Notes: generated by a model from the sequence alone, not told the origin. 64,000 nt of DNA from CAIWHR01 sp963846855 (GCA_963846855.1 CAWJXK010000008.1:248001-312000), one strand, 5' to 3'. Numbered from the stretch's first letter, positions 43,722-54,257 are shown. Numbers and translations: made by a program.

Positions 43722-44865
43722 GGCAGGTTCCTCCTCGAGAACGACCTACAGTCCCGCGTCGGCCCGATGCCAGCGACCGGCGGCATTTTTATGCGTTTTC
43801 CCCCGCCCGACCGCAGGAACGCGGACCGGCCAATGCGGCGGAGTATAGCCCAGCTTTCGGCAAGCGCAAGCTCGCCGGTCGGCGGCCCGCGGCGCTTGCT
43901 GCAGTGCACTGACCGACTGACATCCTCTCGTTGTGCCGCGAGAGCTCGCTCAGTGCCAGGGTCGCCGGCCTTCAGTCCGGTCTCCCGCGCGAGCTGCCGG
44001 GCAACGTCGGGATCGAATCTGGCCAGATGGTCGAGAATAGTCTGCGCATCGTCGACCCGGCCGAGCTGGTGCTGCACGCGCGCAAGCTGATACCAGCCGT
44101 AAGGGCTCATCGGTTGCAGCTTCGTATTGCGCTTGAGCGGGGCGATCGCTTCCTCCGGATGGCGCGTCGAGATCAGCGACAGCGCGAGGCCGTACAGCGC
44201 CCGGTCGTGGTCAGGATTGATCGCCAGCGCCTGCCGGAACGCCGCGATGGCCCCGTCGTGGTCATTCAGTTCCTGCAGCAGGAACCCGCGATCGAACTGC
44301 GCTTCGGCGTCGCTGGTTTCAGCGCAGTCACGCGATCGAACATCGCGAGGGCCTCTCGTTTGCGTCCGAGCTGCGCATACTGGAATCCGATCGATGCGAA
44401 TGCAAGGGAGTCTCCGGGATCCTGCTCGAGCATCCGGCGGTAGAAGTCGATGGCAACGTCGCGTGCCGGAAGAGGACGCACCAGGCGGCTGCCTGATTCC
44501 AATACCAGCGCCGCAGATCGTATGCCGTCAGCGCGACTGCAGGCATTGGGCGACCTCCAGCCCGTGTCGGGCGCAGGTGGCTGCGATCTCCAGCATGACC
44601 CAGCCGTAGCGACCAGCAGCAATGAAAAGGCGGCCAACGGGAGATGCCGGTCGGGAATGAAGCGTGGCGCAATCCAGCGGCACGGCTTCACCACGGGCGA
44701 CGCGATGAGACGGAAGAGCCGGTAGATGAAATTCTGTTCCGGCGGCTGGCCCATCATCCGGGTCAGGACATGAGTGGCCCCCTGACCGATCAATGCGAAC
44801 AGCGGGATGGCGATGAGGAGCTGGATGAGCCGCAGCCAGAAAAGCGTGGATTGAAGATCGTTCAC
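43712..44865 (-). pseudogene. membrane-anchored TPR protein, frameshifted
   Basis: From an ATG at 44865 the N-terminus has two hydrophobic helices (FWLRLIQLLIAIPLFALIG; FSLLLVATAG...GWVMLEIAA). Changing frame several times (near 44600, 44530, 44470 and 44312) gives LTAYDLRRWYWNQAAAW and then TPR-like helices: SLAFASIGFQYAQLGRKREA, AQFDRGFLLQELNDHDGAIA, DRALYGLALSLISTRHPEEA, SPYGWYQLARVQHQLGRVDD. The family is a TPR scaffold with a membrane anchor; its partner is unknown. The C-terminal end is uncertain: the last open frame reaches 43712 but overlaps a promoter, so the real stop is probably near 43900. Confidence 0.7.
43842..43869 (-). promoter_or_regulatory. candidate promoter for DUF4212-symporter operon
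   Basis: On the minus strand TTGCGC (43869-43864), a 16-base spacer and TATACT (43847-43842) lie about 120 bases before the DUF4212 ATG. The upstream TPR frame probably ends before this point. Confidence 0.5.
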
Positions 44866-44969
44866 GGAGGGATGTCCAGGGATTGGCGCGGCTGAAAGGC
44901 GAGGAAGCGCAACGCAGAGCAGTTACCGAATACGGAGCGCGACTGGGGCAGCTCGTGCGAAACGGGGGG

Positions 44970-45543
44970 TCAGAGCAGTCCGATCGCACTCGCCGCGGCG
45001 CCGGCGAGAACGGAGGCGAACGTCAGGAGCACGATCGAAATCCCGATGAACTCGGTCTGCGCTCCTGCCGGTACGCCGAGCACGCGGCGCACGCCGAGCC
45101 ACAGCAGATACAGCGTGTGGCAGAACCCCACGAGCCCGACGATCGCCATGACCGGAACCAGCAGCGTCGCGCCGGCGAGCATCACGGGGACTGTGCCGTA
45201 GGTCGCGACCTTGAGCGAAGAAAGGTAATCGCGCGCGCTGCCGAACATCGGCGCAAGCAGGGCAAAGATTCGCGGCAAGCGCGAAGATGGAGCCGACGGT
45301 GCCGAAATACGTCGCGGCGCCGGCCGCGAAAATCTGCTCGGGCGGTACGAGATAGCCATGCACCGGATCCCACTCGCGATCGAACAACTTCATCCCGATC
45401 ATCGTCGCGATCGGCGCGAGCAGCGCCAGCGGCAGGATGTAGTGGCGCAGCAGTTGATCGACGGATGTCTTTTCCTCGGCAATCAAATCCCACTCCGCCT
45501 GCGGGCGGAAGACCAGGTACACGATGCGACGCAACGTTTCCAT
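44970..45543 (-). pseudogene. YIP1-family membrane protein, one frameshift
   Basis: The 5' part from the ATG at 45543 reads LRRIVYLVFRPQAEWDLIAE, an N-terminal pattern common in bacterial YIP1 proteins (short helix then P-x-x-x-W), followed by a helix (ILPLALLAPIATMIGMKLF). Near 45272 the frame changes and the remaining helices (YGTVPVMLAGATLLVPVMAI, FIGISIVLLTFASVLAGAAA) continue to the stop at 44970. One indel restores a single product of about 190 residues with about five helices. The function of bacterial YIP1 proteins is unknown. Confidence 0.78.
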
Positions 45544-45561
45544 GGGCCCGGTCCGAGTAAG

Positions 45562-46309
45562 TCAGCTGATCAGTACCGTACGCCGCGGCCGCACTGGGCG
45601 ACGATTCGCTGCACCGGCGTGAACGGCGCCCGATCGCGAAATAGTCGGCGTGATTCCCAGCCATTTCTGCTGGCGTGAGGTCCGAAGCAGCGCGTCGAAG
45701 CCGATTCGGCCCTGCTTCGCGGCGATGGAACGCAGCCGTAGCAGCAGCTCGGCGGTGGCGAGCGCGTCAGCGGCTGCGTTGTGGCGGGTGGCGCATTCGA
45801 TGCCGAATGCCGCGAGCCAGTCGTCGAGGCTTCGGCCGCCGGAGCGATACGTGTCGGCGGCCACGGCTCCGGCAAGCGGAGCAAGATCGAGCCACGGCGC
45901 ATCGTCGGGAGGCATCCCGACACCGGTGAACGCCTTGCGCAAAACCGCCCGATCGAAATCGGCATGAAATCCCACACGGGGAGCCGTGCCGCACCAGTCC
46001 CGGAATGCCGCGAGCGCTTCGGGCGCCGGCGTGCCCGCCGCCTGCGCGCCGTGTCCGATTCCGTGCAAGGCGATATTCGCGGCATCGCCGGCGGCATGGC
46101 CCTTGCAGCACGATCTCGAAGCTGTCGCCCAATGCGATGCCGTCGTCGTCGACGGCGACCGCGCCGATCGCGAGAAGCGGGTGGCGTTCGGGGTCGAGAC
46201 CGGAGGTTTCCGTGTCGACGACGACCCAGCGACCGAGCGGAACGCCGGCGCGGCCCGTGCTGCTGCGGCCGTCGAGCCAGCGCCGCAACCAATGAACGGC
46301 GAAACTCAT
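45562..46309 (-). pseudogene. DEDDh 3'-5' exonuclease (DnaQ-like), one frameshift
   Basis: The frame begins at an ATG (46309) that overlaps the upstream DUF294 stop. The first half reads VVVDTETSGLDPERHPLL (exonuclease motif I, DxE). After a break near 46100 the rest reads GFHADFDRAVLRKAF (motif II) and TRHNAAADALATAELLL (motif III, H-x5-D). Removing one base from a GGGCC run gives an intact protein of about 245 residues with all DEDDh residues. DnaQ-like exonucleases with this start (WLRRW) usually follow the DUF294 gene in acetate-symporter clusters. Confidence 0.85.
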
Positions 46310-48221
46310 CCGGGATAGTCGAGCTCGAGACGCTGCTGCAACCTGCGAATCTGCCGTATCGCCTCCTTGAGAATCCGGCGGTCGAGATCCGGCAGCATGT
46401 CGAGTGGCACGATGTTGGCATTGGCGACACCACCGCCCTCGAAGCCACGCCGATGCTGCTCGCGCAGCCGCAGGAGCTGAACGTATTCGAACGCATCGCA
46501 CGATGCCTGATCTCGGAACCGGGAATGCCGCGTGCCGCGCCGGCCTGCATCGAGCCGTTGGACGGTATTGGTGGCCGAAACCCGGCCGCCAGCGCGAAGA
46601 TGCGTGCCGCGTCGACGAACGGAACGCTGCCGCTCATCTTGAGATCGATGCCCCTGACGCCGGAGTCGTCCTCCGCTGCTTGCAATTCTCCGAAGCCAAG
46701 ATGAGCGGAGGTCGGTTTCGCAGCGCATTGTCGGACATCTGTTTCAGGAACCGCGAATTGCCTCGCGCGCGGGCGGTGACCTCGCGCGCAGCGCATCGGC
46801 GAGCTGCGACATCCCCCACAACGCGCGAAAGTCGAAGAAGATGCTCGCCGCAGCAGACTGTCCGGATCGCCACGGTCGATCCAGTTCGCGAACGCCGTCT
46901 TCCATTCGTGGAGGCTCGCGCACCAGCGCGGGTTGGACGCCATGACGCCGCCCTTGCACAACGGGTAGCCGCAGCGGTCCATCGCGTCATTGACGGCGCG
47001 CGCGAACGGGAGGAGGCGTTCGCGGACCGCGTCCGGCGCGGCATCGTGGCATCGGTCGCGAAGATGAGGCCGTTGTCCTGGTCCGTGGCGATGGTCTGTT
47101 CGGACCGGCCTTCCGAGCCCATGCCGAGCCAGCACAGCGCAACGCCCGAGAGATCGAATTTCGGCGCCACGAGCTCGAGAATGCGCACGGCAAGCTGGTC
47201 GTTGAGGCTCGAGATCATCCGTGTCAAGTGACCCGCGGCTACGCCCTGCGCGACCAGCGCATGCGACAGCGTGCGGATGTCCGCCGCGCATTGAGTCGAG
47301 CGCCTCGATGTCGGCGGCGCGGCGAATCGACGAGGCGAGCTCCGCACGGAGAGGCGCTGCAGGCTGAAGAGGTCGCGTTCGGAGACGACCCCGACGACCT
47401 TGCCGTCGGCATCCTGCACGACGACGTGGCGGATTCCGCTGCGCGCCATCACCACCGCCGCATCGCCGGCGGTGGCCTCCGCGGACAGCGTGATCGCCGG
47501 TGCACTCATCACGTCGCGCACCGGGACGGTGAGCGGCCGCTGCGGCAGCACGATGCGGCCGATCACATCCTGCCGCGTGAAGATGCCGATCGGCCTCGAC
47601 TCCGCGTCCACGATCGGCATCGAGCCGATCCTGTGCTTCTCCATCGCCACCAATACTTCACGAGCGGCGCGTCGGGGCGGCAGACGACCGGCGCCTGCCG
47701 GAGCAGGCTGCCCAGTGTGTCGACAGTCCGCGCTGCTCGGTGACGGACGCCGCGTACTCGGATTGCAGTCGGGCGCGCGACAGGTCCAGAAGATGCGCGA
47801 GCCGGCGCGTGCAGAAGTCCTGGAATAGGTGGAGTCGGCGATCAGCGCGTCGAATGCCGCGACCGGGAGAACGAGACAGAACGTGTCCTGCGCCGCGCGA
47901 TAGATACTGGTGACGCCGCGCTTCGCAAGCAGGCGCCGAGCGGGAACATCTCGCCGGTGGACTGCTCCCACCGCGCGGGAGCCGCGTTGCTGCGGCCGGG
48001 CCGCTCGTCATGGACCGCGCCCCGGCGAATGACGTAGCAATTCGAGGGTCGTTCGGCGGCCGGCGTCAGAATGAGCTCGCCGGGTGCGAAATACTGCAGG
48101 CGTGATGCGCGGACGATGCGATCGAGGTCACGATCGTTCATCGCCGCGAAGGGGCGTGCGCCTTCAACGCCTGCTTCAGGCTCGCGAGAACGGAGGGCGC
48201 GGGCGTCGGTGCGTGCGGCAA
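46306..48221 (-). pseudogene. cNMP-binding/CBS/DUF294 putative nucleotidyltransferase, many frameshifts
   Basis: Across frames this is one protein of about 630 residues. A cyclic-nucleotide-binding domain comes first (LQYFAPGELILTPAAERPSN, CYVIRRGAV). Two CBS domains follow (EKHRIGSMPIVDAESRPIGI; MARSGIRHVVVQDADGKVVG), then a DUF294 nucleotidyltransferase with GMGSEGRSEQTIATDQDN, and a C-terminal helical domain ending RRLQQRLELDYPG. The likely start is a TTG at 48221 with GGAGG 6 bases upstream. At least six breaks exist. Such proteins are regularly encoded beside VC_2705 symporters and are thought to be regulators; GlnD-like activity is unproven. Confidence 0.83.
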
Positions 48222-48393
48222 TCTGGGCCTCCCTTGCGTATTGTGCATCGCCTGCGCCCCGATTCGTGCCTCGGGGCGAGTCACCTCATCGGACTGCGAT
48301 CAGCGCAGCGAGCGGCGCGCCGGCGAAATGGCTGCGTCTGGTGCCCGCATCGAACAGCGTACGCGCGGATCGCGCGTGTGCGCCAACCCCGGT

Positions 48394-49005
48394 TCATTCG
48401 GCCGGCGGGGCGGTGTCCGCGAATGACGGACGAGCGGCGAGCTTGTCGGCGAGGCGCCCGAGGTTCGGATGGAGATCGCGCCAGTCGAGCTCGGCGTACC
48501 TGAGGTCGAGGCAGGTGAGCGCGCAGCCGGTCGCGATGTCCGCGAGCGAAAATGCTTCGCCGTTGCACCAGGGCCGTTCCTCGAGCTCGCGTGCGAGCGT
48601 CACGATCGCACGCGCGATCTTGCGCTCCTGATGTGCGATCGACGGTTTGCTCTGCTGCCGCACGGCGCGCTTGCGCTCCTGCGCGATCAGCATCGCGGCG
48701 TCGCAGATGCCGTCGGCGAGCGCTTCCCAGCGCCTGACCGCGATGCGCTGCCGCAATGGCTCGGGGATGAGCCGGCTGACCGGACTCACCGCATCGAGAT
48801 ACTCGACAATGACGCGTGAGTCGAACAGCGACGAGCCGTCCTCGAGCACGAGCGTCGGAATCTTGCCCAGCGGATTGAATTCGGCGATGGCGTCGGATGC
48901 GTCCCACGGCGACACCTCCAGCAGATCGTAATCGATCTTCTTTTCGGCGAGCGCGATCCGGACCTTGCGCGCGTAGGGACTGGTGAGCGAGGCGAGCAGC
49001 TTCAT
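48394..49005 (-). CDS. glutathione S-transferase family protein
   Basis: The 203-residue cytoplasmic protein has a thioredoxin-like N-terminus (MKLLASLTSPYARKVRIAL, with Ser/Tyr near the glutathione site), the conserved NPLGKIPTLVLEDG (cis-Pro) and SLFDSRVIVEYLD, then an all-helical C-terminal domain with SLADIATGCALTCLDLRY. It resembles the YibF group. The start at 49005 was chosen because the fold begins there. The sequence is clean again here, in contrast to the preceding 7 kb. Confidence 0.92.
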   Translation of the reverse strand: MKLLASLTSPYARKVRIALAEKKIDYDLLEVSPWDASDAIAEFNPLGKIPTLVLEDGSSLFDSRVIVEYLDAVSPVSRLIPEPLRQRIAVRRWEALADGICDAAMLIAQERKRAVRQQSKPSIAHQERKIARAIVTLARELEERPWCNGEAFSLADIATGCALTCLDLRYAELDWRDLHPNLGRLADKLAARPSFADTAPPAE

Positions 49006-49170
49006 CGCGATGGCGGAAGGTTGCGAAATCGTCGGCGAGTATAGCACCGGCCCGCGGCGGATCGCGGCTCGCGGCGGTGGCGCGCGGCGCCGCTCGCGTC
49101 GTTGCGGTGCATGTTAGACTCGCACACTCCACATCGTCATGACGCCGGCATTCATGCGGCTCCGCGCCCG

Positions 49171-50547
49171 ATGTCCGCGACCGATCACGCATTGACCGCG
49201 CTGTCTCCGCTCGACGGCCGCTACGCGGCGAAGGTCGCGGCATTGCGCGAGCACTTCAGCGAATGGGGATTGATCCGCGCGCGGGTGCGCATCGAGATCG
49301 CGTGGCTCCTGGCGCTCGCCGACGAGCCCGGCATCGCCGAGGTCCCGCCGTTCAGCGCGGGCGCCGCCGCGACGCTGCGCGCGGCGGCCAGCGAGTTTTC
49401 GACGGCCGACGCCCAGCGGGTCAAGGCGATCGAGCGCACGACCAACCACGACGTGAAGGCGGTCGAGTACTGGCTGAAGGAACGCTTCGCCGGCTCGCCC
49501 GAGATCGCGCGCGTTGCCGAATTCATCCATTTCGCCTGCACGTCCGAGGACATCAACAACCTTGCGCACGGGCTGATGCTCGCGGACGCACGCCGCGCCC
49601 TCCTGTTGCCGGCGCTGCGCGGCATCGCGTCTTCGCTGCGCGAGCTCGCGCACCGGCATGCCGACACGCCGATGCTGGGCCGCACGCACGGGCAGCCGGC
49701 GACGCCGACGACACTCGGCAAGGAAATGGCGAATTTCCATGCCCGGCTCGAGCGCCAGATCGCGGGCATCGAGCGGGTTCCGGTCAAAGGGAAGATCAAC
49801 GGCGCCGTCGGCAACTACAACGCGCACGTCGTCGCGTATCCCGACGTCGACTGGGAGCGGCTCGCCGCGAAGGTCGTGGTCGGCGCGGGCCTGGAGCTCA
49901 ACCCCTACACGACGCAGATCGAGCCGCACGACTACATGGCCGAGCTCTTCGACGCGATCGCCCGCGCGAATACGGTGCTGATCGACTTCGACCGCGACGT
50001 CTGGGGCTACATCGGGCTGGGCTATTTCCGGCAGAGGGTGACCGAAGGCGAAGTCGGATCGTCGACGATGCCGCACAAGGTCAATCCGATCGATTTCGAG
50101 AACTCGGAAGGCAATCTGGGGCTCGCCAACGCGCTGTTGCGCCACCTCGCGGAAAAGCTGCCGATCTCGCGCTGGCAGCGCGACCTCACCGACTCGACCG
50201 TGCTGCGCAACATGGGCGTGGCGCTCGGCTATTCGCTGCTCGGCTGGGTCTCGCTCGCGCAGGGCGTGGCGAAGCTCGACGTCGACCCGGCACGGCTCGC
50301 CGCCGACCTCGACGCGAACTGGGAAGTGCTGGCCGAGCCGATCCAGACGGTGATGCGCCGCCACGGGTTGCCGAGTCCCTACGAGCAGCTGAAGGCGCTG
50401 ACTCGCGGCAAGGCTGGCATGACGCGCGCGGCGCTGCACGCTTTCATCGACGGCCTCGCGTTGCCTGAGGACGCCAAGCAGCGGCTGAAGGCGCTCTCGC
50501 CGGCGACCTACATCGGCCGGGCGGCCGAGCTCGCGAAGCGCGTCTGA
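49171..50547 (+). CDS. purB: adenylosuccinate lyase
   Basis: The 458-residue enzyme of the fumarase/aspartase superfamily acts twice in purine synthesis (SAICAR to AICAR, adenylosuccinate to AMP). It begins LTALSPLDGRYAAKVAALRE, typical of the E. coli-type PurB. It has the catalytic TSEDINNLAHGLM and GRTHGQPATPTTLGKE, and the flexible signature loop GSSTMPHKVNPIDFENSEGN. The ATG at 49171 fits family starts better than the one at 49102. It is divergent from the GST gene. Confidence 0.97.
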   Translation: MSATDHALTALSPLDGRYAAKVAALREHFSEWGLIRARVRIEIAWLLALADEPGIAEVPPFSAGAAATLRAAASEFSTADAQRVKAIERTTNHDVKAVEYWLKERFAGSPEIARVAEFIHFACTSEDINNLAHGLMLADARRALLLPALRGIASSLRELAHRHADTPMLGRTHGQPATPTTLGKEMANFHARLERQIAGIERVPVKGKINGAVGNYNAHVVAYPDVDWERLAAKVVVGAGLELNPYTTQIEPHDYMAELFDAIARANTVLIDFDRDVWGYIGLGYFRQRVTEGEVGSSTMPHKVNPIDFENSEGNLGLANALLRHLAEKLPISRWQRDLTDSTVLRNMGVALGYSLLGWVSLAQGVAKLDVDPARLAADLDANWEVLAEPIQTVMRRHGLPSPYEQLKALTRGKAGMTRAALHAFIDGLALPEDAKQRLKALSPATYIGRAAELAKRV

Positions 50548-50581
50548 AAAGAATCTGGGGGCGATTTGCCCTGCGCCGACG

Positions 50582-51226
50582 CTATTTGCGGCGCCGACCG
50601 GAACGGCGCTCGCGCACGAACGTGGTGACCGCCGGCATCAGCGACACGATGACGATGCCGATGACGATCAGCGACAGGTTGCTCTTCACCCATGGGATGT
50701 TGCCGAACAGGTAGCCGGCGTAGATGAGCGACGAGATCCAGGCAATGCCGCCGACCACGTTGAACGCGAGGAATTTCCGATAGCGCATTCCGGCGACGCC
50801 CGCGAGAAAGGGCGCGAAGGTGCGGATGATCGGCACGAAACGGCCGATGATGATCGTGACGCCGCCGTACTTGTCGTAGAACGCCTTCGTCCGCCGCAGA
50901 TGAGCCTGCTTGAACCAGCGCGAATCGGGCCGGTCGAAGGCCTTCGGTCCGATGTAGCGCCCGACCGAGTAATTGACGCTGTCGCCGAGGATTGCGGCCG
51001 CGACGAGCGTGACGACCAGCACGTGCACGCTGAGTCCCGCCGTCGCGACGACCGTTCCGGAGATGAACAGGATCGAGTCGCCGGGGAGGAATGGAAACAC
51101 GACGAGTCCGGTCTCGGCGAAGATCACCAGGAACAGCAGCGCGTAGACCCAATGCCCGTACTGCGACGCCAGCGAGGCGATCGACTGGTCGAGCGCCAGC
51201 AGCGAATAGAAGAGCGTCGTCAACAC
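50582..51226 (-). CDS. DedA-family membrane protein
   Basis: The 214-residue inner-membrane protein has the DedA/VTT pattern: YALLFLVIFAETGLVVFPFLPGDS, a GDSVNYSVGRYIGPK loop, FYDKYGGVTIIIGRFVPIIR with its essential Arg residues, and F-x-x-x-N-x-x-G-x-x-x-W. DedA proteins act in lipid-carrier (undecaprenyl phosphate) and phospholipid flipping. The start is uncertain: the GTG at 51226 has no clear RBS. It is convergent with purB and follows secF by about 95 bases. Confidence 0.92.
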   Translation of the reverse strand: MLTTLFYSLLALDQSIASLASQYGHWVYALLFLVIFAETGLVVFPFLPGDSILFISGTVVATAGLSVHVLVVTLVAAAILGDSVNYSVGRYIGPKAFDRPDSRWFKQAHLRRTKAFYDKYGGVTIIIGRFVPIIRTFAPFLAGVAGMRYRKFLAFNVVGGIAWISSLIYAGYLFGNIPWVKSNLSLIVIGIVIVSLMPAVTTFVRERRSGRRRK

Positions 51227-51321
51227 GATGGGATCGGCGTGGGTGATTCCGTGTACGGTCGGTCACGGAGCCGAGCAGGCCGAACAATCGTCCCCGACCC
51301 GGGCTCGCAGCCGCGCGGGCG

Positions 51322-52263
51322 CTACGGCAGGATCTTCCCGCCTTCGCCGGCCGGCTTGCGCTCCGGCTTCACGAGGTCCTCGCGCGACACGCCGAGCCAC
51401 ATCACGAGCGGCGCCATGACGAGCACCGACGAATAGATGCCGAAGCAGATGCCGATGGTCAGCGCCAGCGCGAAGTAGTGCAGCGTCTCGCCGCCGAAGA
51501 ACAGGATCGACAGCACCATCATCAGCGTCATGCCGTGGGTGATCATCGTCCGCGAGATCGTGCTGGTGATCGCATTGTCGATCACGTGGGTCACCGTGGC
51601 CTTGCGCATCTTGCGGAAGTTCTCGCGAATCCGGTCGGCGATCACCACGGACTCGTTGACCGAGTAGCCCAGCACCGCCAGCACCGCGGCCAGCACCGGC
51701 AGCGAGAACTCCCACTGGAACAGTGCGAAGAAGCCCAGGATGATGACGATGTCGTGCAGGTTGGCGACGATCGCGGCAACGGCGAAGCGCCATTCGAAGC
51801 GCATCGCGAGATAGCCCACGATGCCGAGCGACACGAGCAGGAGGGCGAGGGCGCCATTCTCGTAGAGCTCCTTGCCGACCTGCGGGCCGACGAATTCCAC
51901 CCGCTGCTGTCGCGCCGACGGGTCATCCGCCTTCAGCGCGCCCATCACCTTCTCGGAGAGCTGCGCGCTCGATACGCCTTCCTTGAGCGGCAGGCGGATC
52001 AGCGCGGTGTTCGACCCGCCGAAGCTCTGCGCCGAGTACTCGCCCAGATTCAGCGTGTCGATCGCGGCGCGCACGTGATTGAAGTCGACCGCCTTGTCGT
52101 AGGTGACCTCGATCACCGTGCCGCCGCGGAAGTCGACGCCGAGGTTAAGTCCGCGCGTGGCGAGAAACAGCACGGCGAGCACGAACGTGACGAGCGAGAT
52201 CACGTTGAACACCAGTGCGCGCCGCATGAACGGTATGTCGCGGGAGATGCGGAAGAATTCCAT
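51322..52263 (-). CDS. secF: protein translocase subunit SecF
   Basis: The 313-residue inner-membrane protein uses the proton gradient with SecD to complete Sec export. It has the N-terminal helix, LGVDFRGGTVIEVTY (periplasmic domain), and the C-terminal RND-like helices with GYSVNESVVIADRIRENFR and the DNAITSTISRTMITHG loop. It lies 134 bases after secD on the same strand. The length is normal. Confidence 0.96.
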   Translation of the reverse strand: MEFFRISRDIPFMRRALVFNVISLVTFVLAVLFLATRGLNLGVDFRGGTVIEVTYDKAVDFNHVRAAIDTLNLGEYSAQSFGGSNTALIRLPLKEGVSSAQLSEKVMGALKADDPSARQQRVEFVGPQVGKELYENGALALLLVSLGIVGYLAMRFEWRFAVAAIVANLHDIVIILGFFALFQWEFSLPVLAAVLAVLGYSVNESVVIADRIRENFRKMRKATVTHVIDNAITSTISRTMITHGMTLMMVLSILFFGGETLHYFALALTIGICFGIYSSVLVMAPLVMWLGVSREDLVKPERKPAGEGGKILP

Positions 52264-52397
52264 GGCGGTCTTTGCGTGGGTGAGTCGCGCGCGTGTCGGG
52301 GACGGGATCGGTCAATGCGGCGCGCCGCTCGCGCAGCGGCGAATGCCGCGGCGAGTCGCGCGCAGGGTGTGGACGAGGCTCAAGGGCGCGGCCGGCG

Positions 52398-54257
52398 TCA
52401 TTTTTCGGCGGCCGCCGGGATCGGATGCCACGCCTGCCCGAGCGAGATGGAGGAAAGGTGCTTGCGCGAGCCGTAGATCAGGTTGACGATGCCGCGCGAG
52501 ACGAACACCGCGGAGAACATCGACGTCATGATGCCGAGGCAATGGACGACGGCGAAGCCGCGCACCGGGCCGGTGCCGAAGATGAGGAGCGCGATGCCCG
52601 CGATCAGCGTCGTCACGTTGGAGTCGAGGATCGTGGCCCAGGCGCGCTCGTAGCCGGCGGTGAGCGCCGCGTGCGGCGTCGCGCCCCAGCGCAGCTCCTC
52701 GCGAATCCGCTCGTTGATCAGCACGTTGGCGTCGATCGCCATGCCGAGCGCCAGCGCGACGGCGGCAATGCCGGGCAGCGTCAGCGTCGCCTGGAGCATC
52801 GACAGGATCGCGACCAGCAGCAGCAGGTTGATCGAAAGTGCGATCGACGAGATGAGGCCCATCAGCAGGTAATAGACGCACATGAACACGACGAGCACCC
52901 CGAACCCGTAGGCGACCGAGTTGAAGCCCTTGTCGATGTTCTCCTTGCCGAGTGACGGCCCGACGGTGCGCTCCTCGACGATCTCCATCGGCGCCGCCAG
53001 CGCGCCGGCGCGCATCAGGAGCGCGATGTCGTTGGCCTCGCGCGTGCTCATCCTTCCGCTGATCTGGACGCGGCCGCCGCCGATTTCCTCGCGGATCACG
53101 GGCGCCGTGATGACTTCGGACTTGCCCTTCTCGACCAGCACGATGGCCATCCGCTTGCCGACGTTCTCGCGCGTGATTTCCTTGAAGATCCGGGCGCCGC
53201 TGCCGTCGAGATTCACGTGCACCGCGGGCTCGTTGTTGCGCTGGTCGAAACCCGGCTGCGCGTCGTTGATCCGGTCACCGGTCAGCACGACCTGGCGCCG
53301 GACGAGCACCGGCGTGCCCGATCGGTCCAGGTACAGGTCGCTGCCGAACGGAACCTGTCCCGCCTGCGCCGCCGACAGCGCGCCGGCATCGTCGTTGACC
53401 ATGCGGATCTCGAGCGTCGCGGTGCGGCCGAGGATGTCCTTGGCCCGCGCGGTGTCCTGCACGCCGGGCAGCTGCACGACGACGCGTTCCGCACCCTGCT
53501 GCTGGATGATCGGCTCGGCGACGCCGAGCTCGTTCACCCGGTTGCGCAGGATCTGGATGTTCTGCTGGACGGCACCCGCCTGGATGCGCGTCTGCGCCTC
53601 CGGCTTCAGCGCCGCGACGAGACGCAGCTCGCCGCCGCCGGCGTCGGCGTCGCGCAGCACGAGATCGGTGTAGGCCTTCTCGATCTCGAGGCGCGCGCGG
53701 TTGCGCTCGGCATCGTCGCGAAAGCGCACCACGACGTTCGCACTCTCGCGGCCGATGCCGGCGTACTGGACCTTCTTCTCGCGCAGCAGCGAGCGGATGT
53801 CGGTCGTGTAGCGGTCGGCCGACTTGTCGAGCGCCGCCTTCATGTCGACCTGCAGCAGGAAGTGGACGCCGCCGCGCAGGTCGAGGCCGAGGTACATCGG
53901 CAGCGCGCCGATCGAGGCGAGCCAGTGCGGCGACGTCGACAGCTGGTTCAGCGCGACGATGTAATTGTCGCCGAGCTTCGACTGCAGCAAATCCTTCGCC
54001 TTGATCTGCGTGTCGACGTCGGTGAGGCGCACCTTGATGCCGATCGGGTCGAGCTCGGTGCCGGTGAACGGCACGCTGCCGTCCTTCAGCGCCGTCTCGA
54101 TGGTCGCGAGGAGCGCGGTGTCGATCTTGATCGCCGCCTTCGACGATGACACCTGCACCGCGGGCACCTCCGGGAACAGGTTCGGCAGCGTGTAGAGAAA
54201 GCCGACGACGAGCGCGACGACGATGACGATGTACTTCCAGAGCGGGTAGCGGTTCAT
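52398..54257 (-). CDS. secD: protein translocase subunit SecD
   Basis: The 619-residue RND-type membrane subunit has one N-terminal helix (YIVIVVALVVGFLYTLP), a large periplasmic P1 domain with GLDLRGGVHFLLQVD, and five C-terminal helices with GMAIDANVLINERIREELR (the conserved D-x-N proton-path region) and TTLIAGIALLIFGTGPVRGFA. It follows yajC by 90 bases in the canonical yajC-secD-secF order. Confidence 0.97.
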   Translation of the reverse strand: MNRYPLWKYIVIVVALVVGFLYTLPNLFPEVPAVQVSSSKAAIKIDTALLATIETALKDGSVPFTGTELDPIGIKVRLTDVDTQIKAKDLLQSKLGDNYIVALNQLSTSPHWLASIGALPMYLGLDLRGGVHFLLQVDMKAALDKSADRYTTDIRSLLREKKVQYAGIGRESANVVVRFRDDAERNRARLEIEKAYTDLVLRDADAGGGELRLVAALKPEAQTRIQAGAVQQNIQILRNRVNELGVAEPIIQQQGAERVVVQLPGVQDTARAKDILGRTATLEIRMVNDDAGALSAAQAGQVPFGSDLYLDRSGTPVLVRRQVVLTGDRINDAQPGFDQRNNEPAVHVNLDGSGARIFKEITRENVGKRMAIVLVEKGKSEVITAPVIREEIGGGRVQISGRMSTREANDIALLMRAGALAAPMEIVEERTVGPSLGKENIDKGFNSVAYGFGVLVVFMCVYYLLMGLISSIALSINLLLLVAILSMLQATLTLPGIAAVALALGMAIDANVLINERIREELRWGATPHAALTAGYERAWATILDSNVTTLIAGIALLIFGTGPVRGFAVVHCLGIMTSMFSAVFVSRGIVNLIYGSRKHLSSISLGQAWHPIPAAAEK

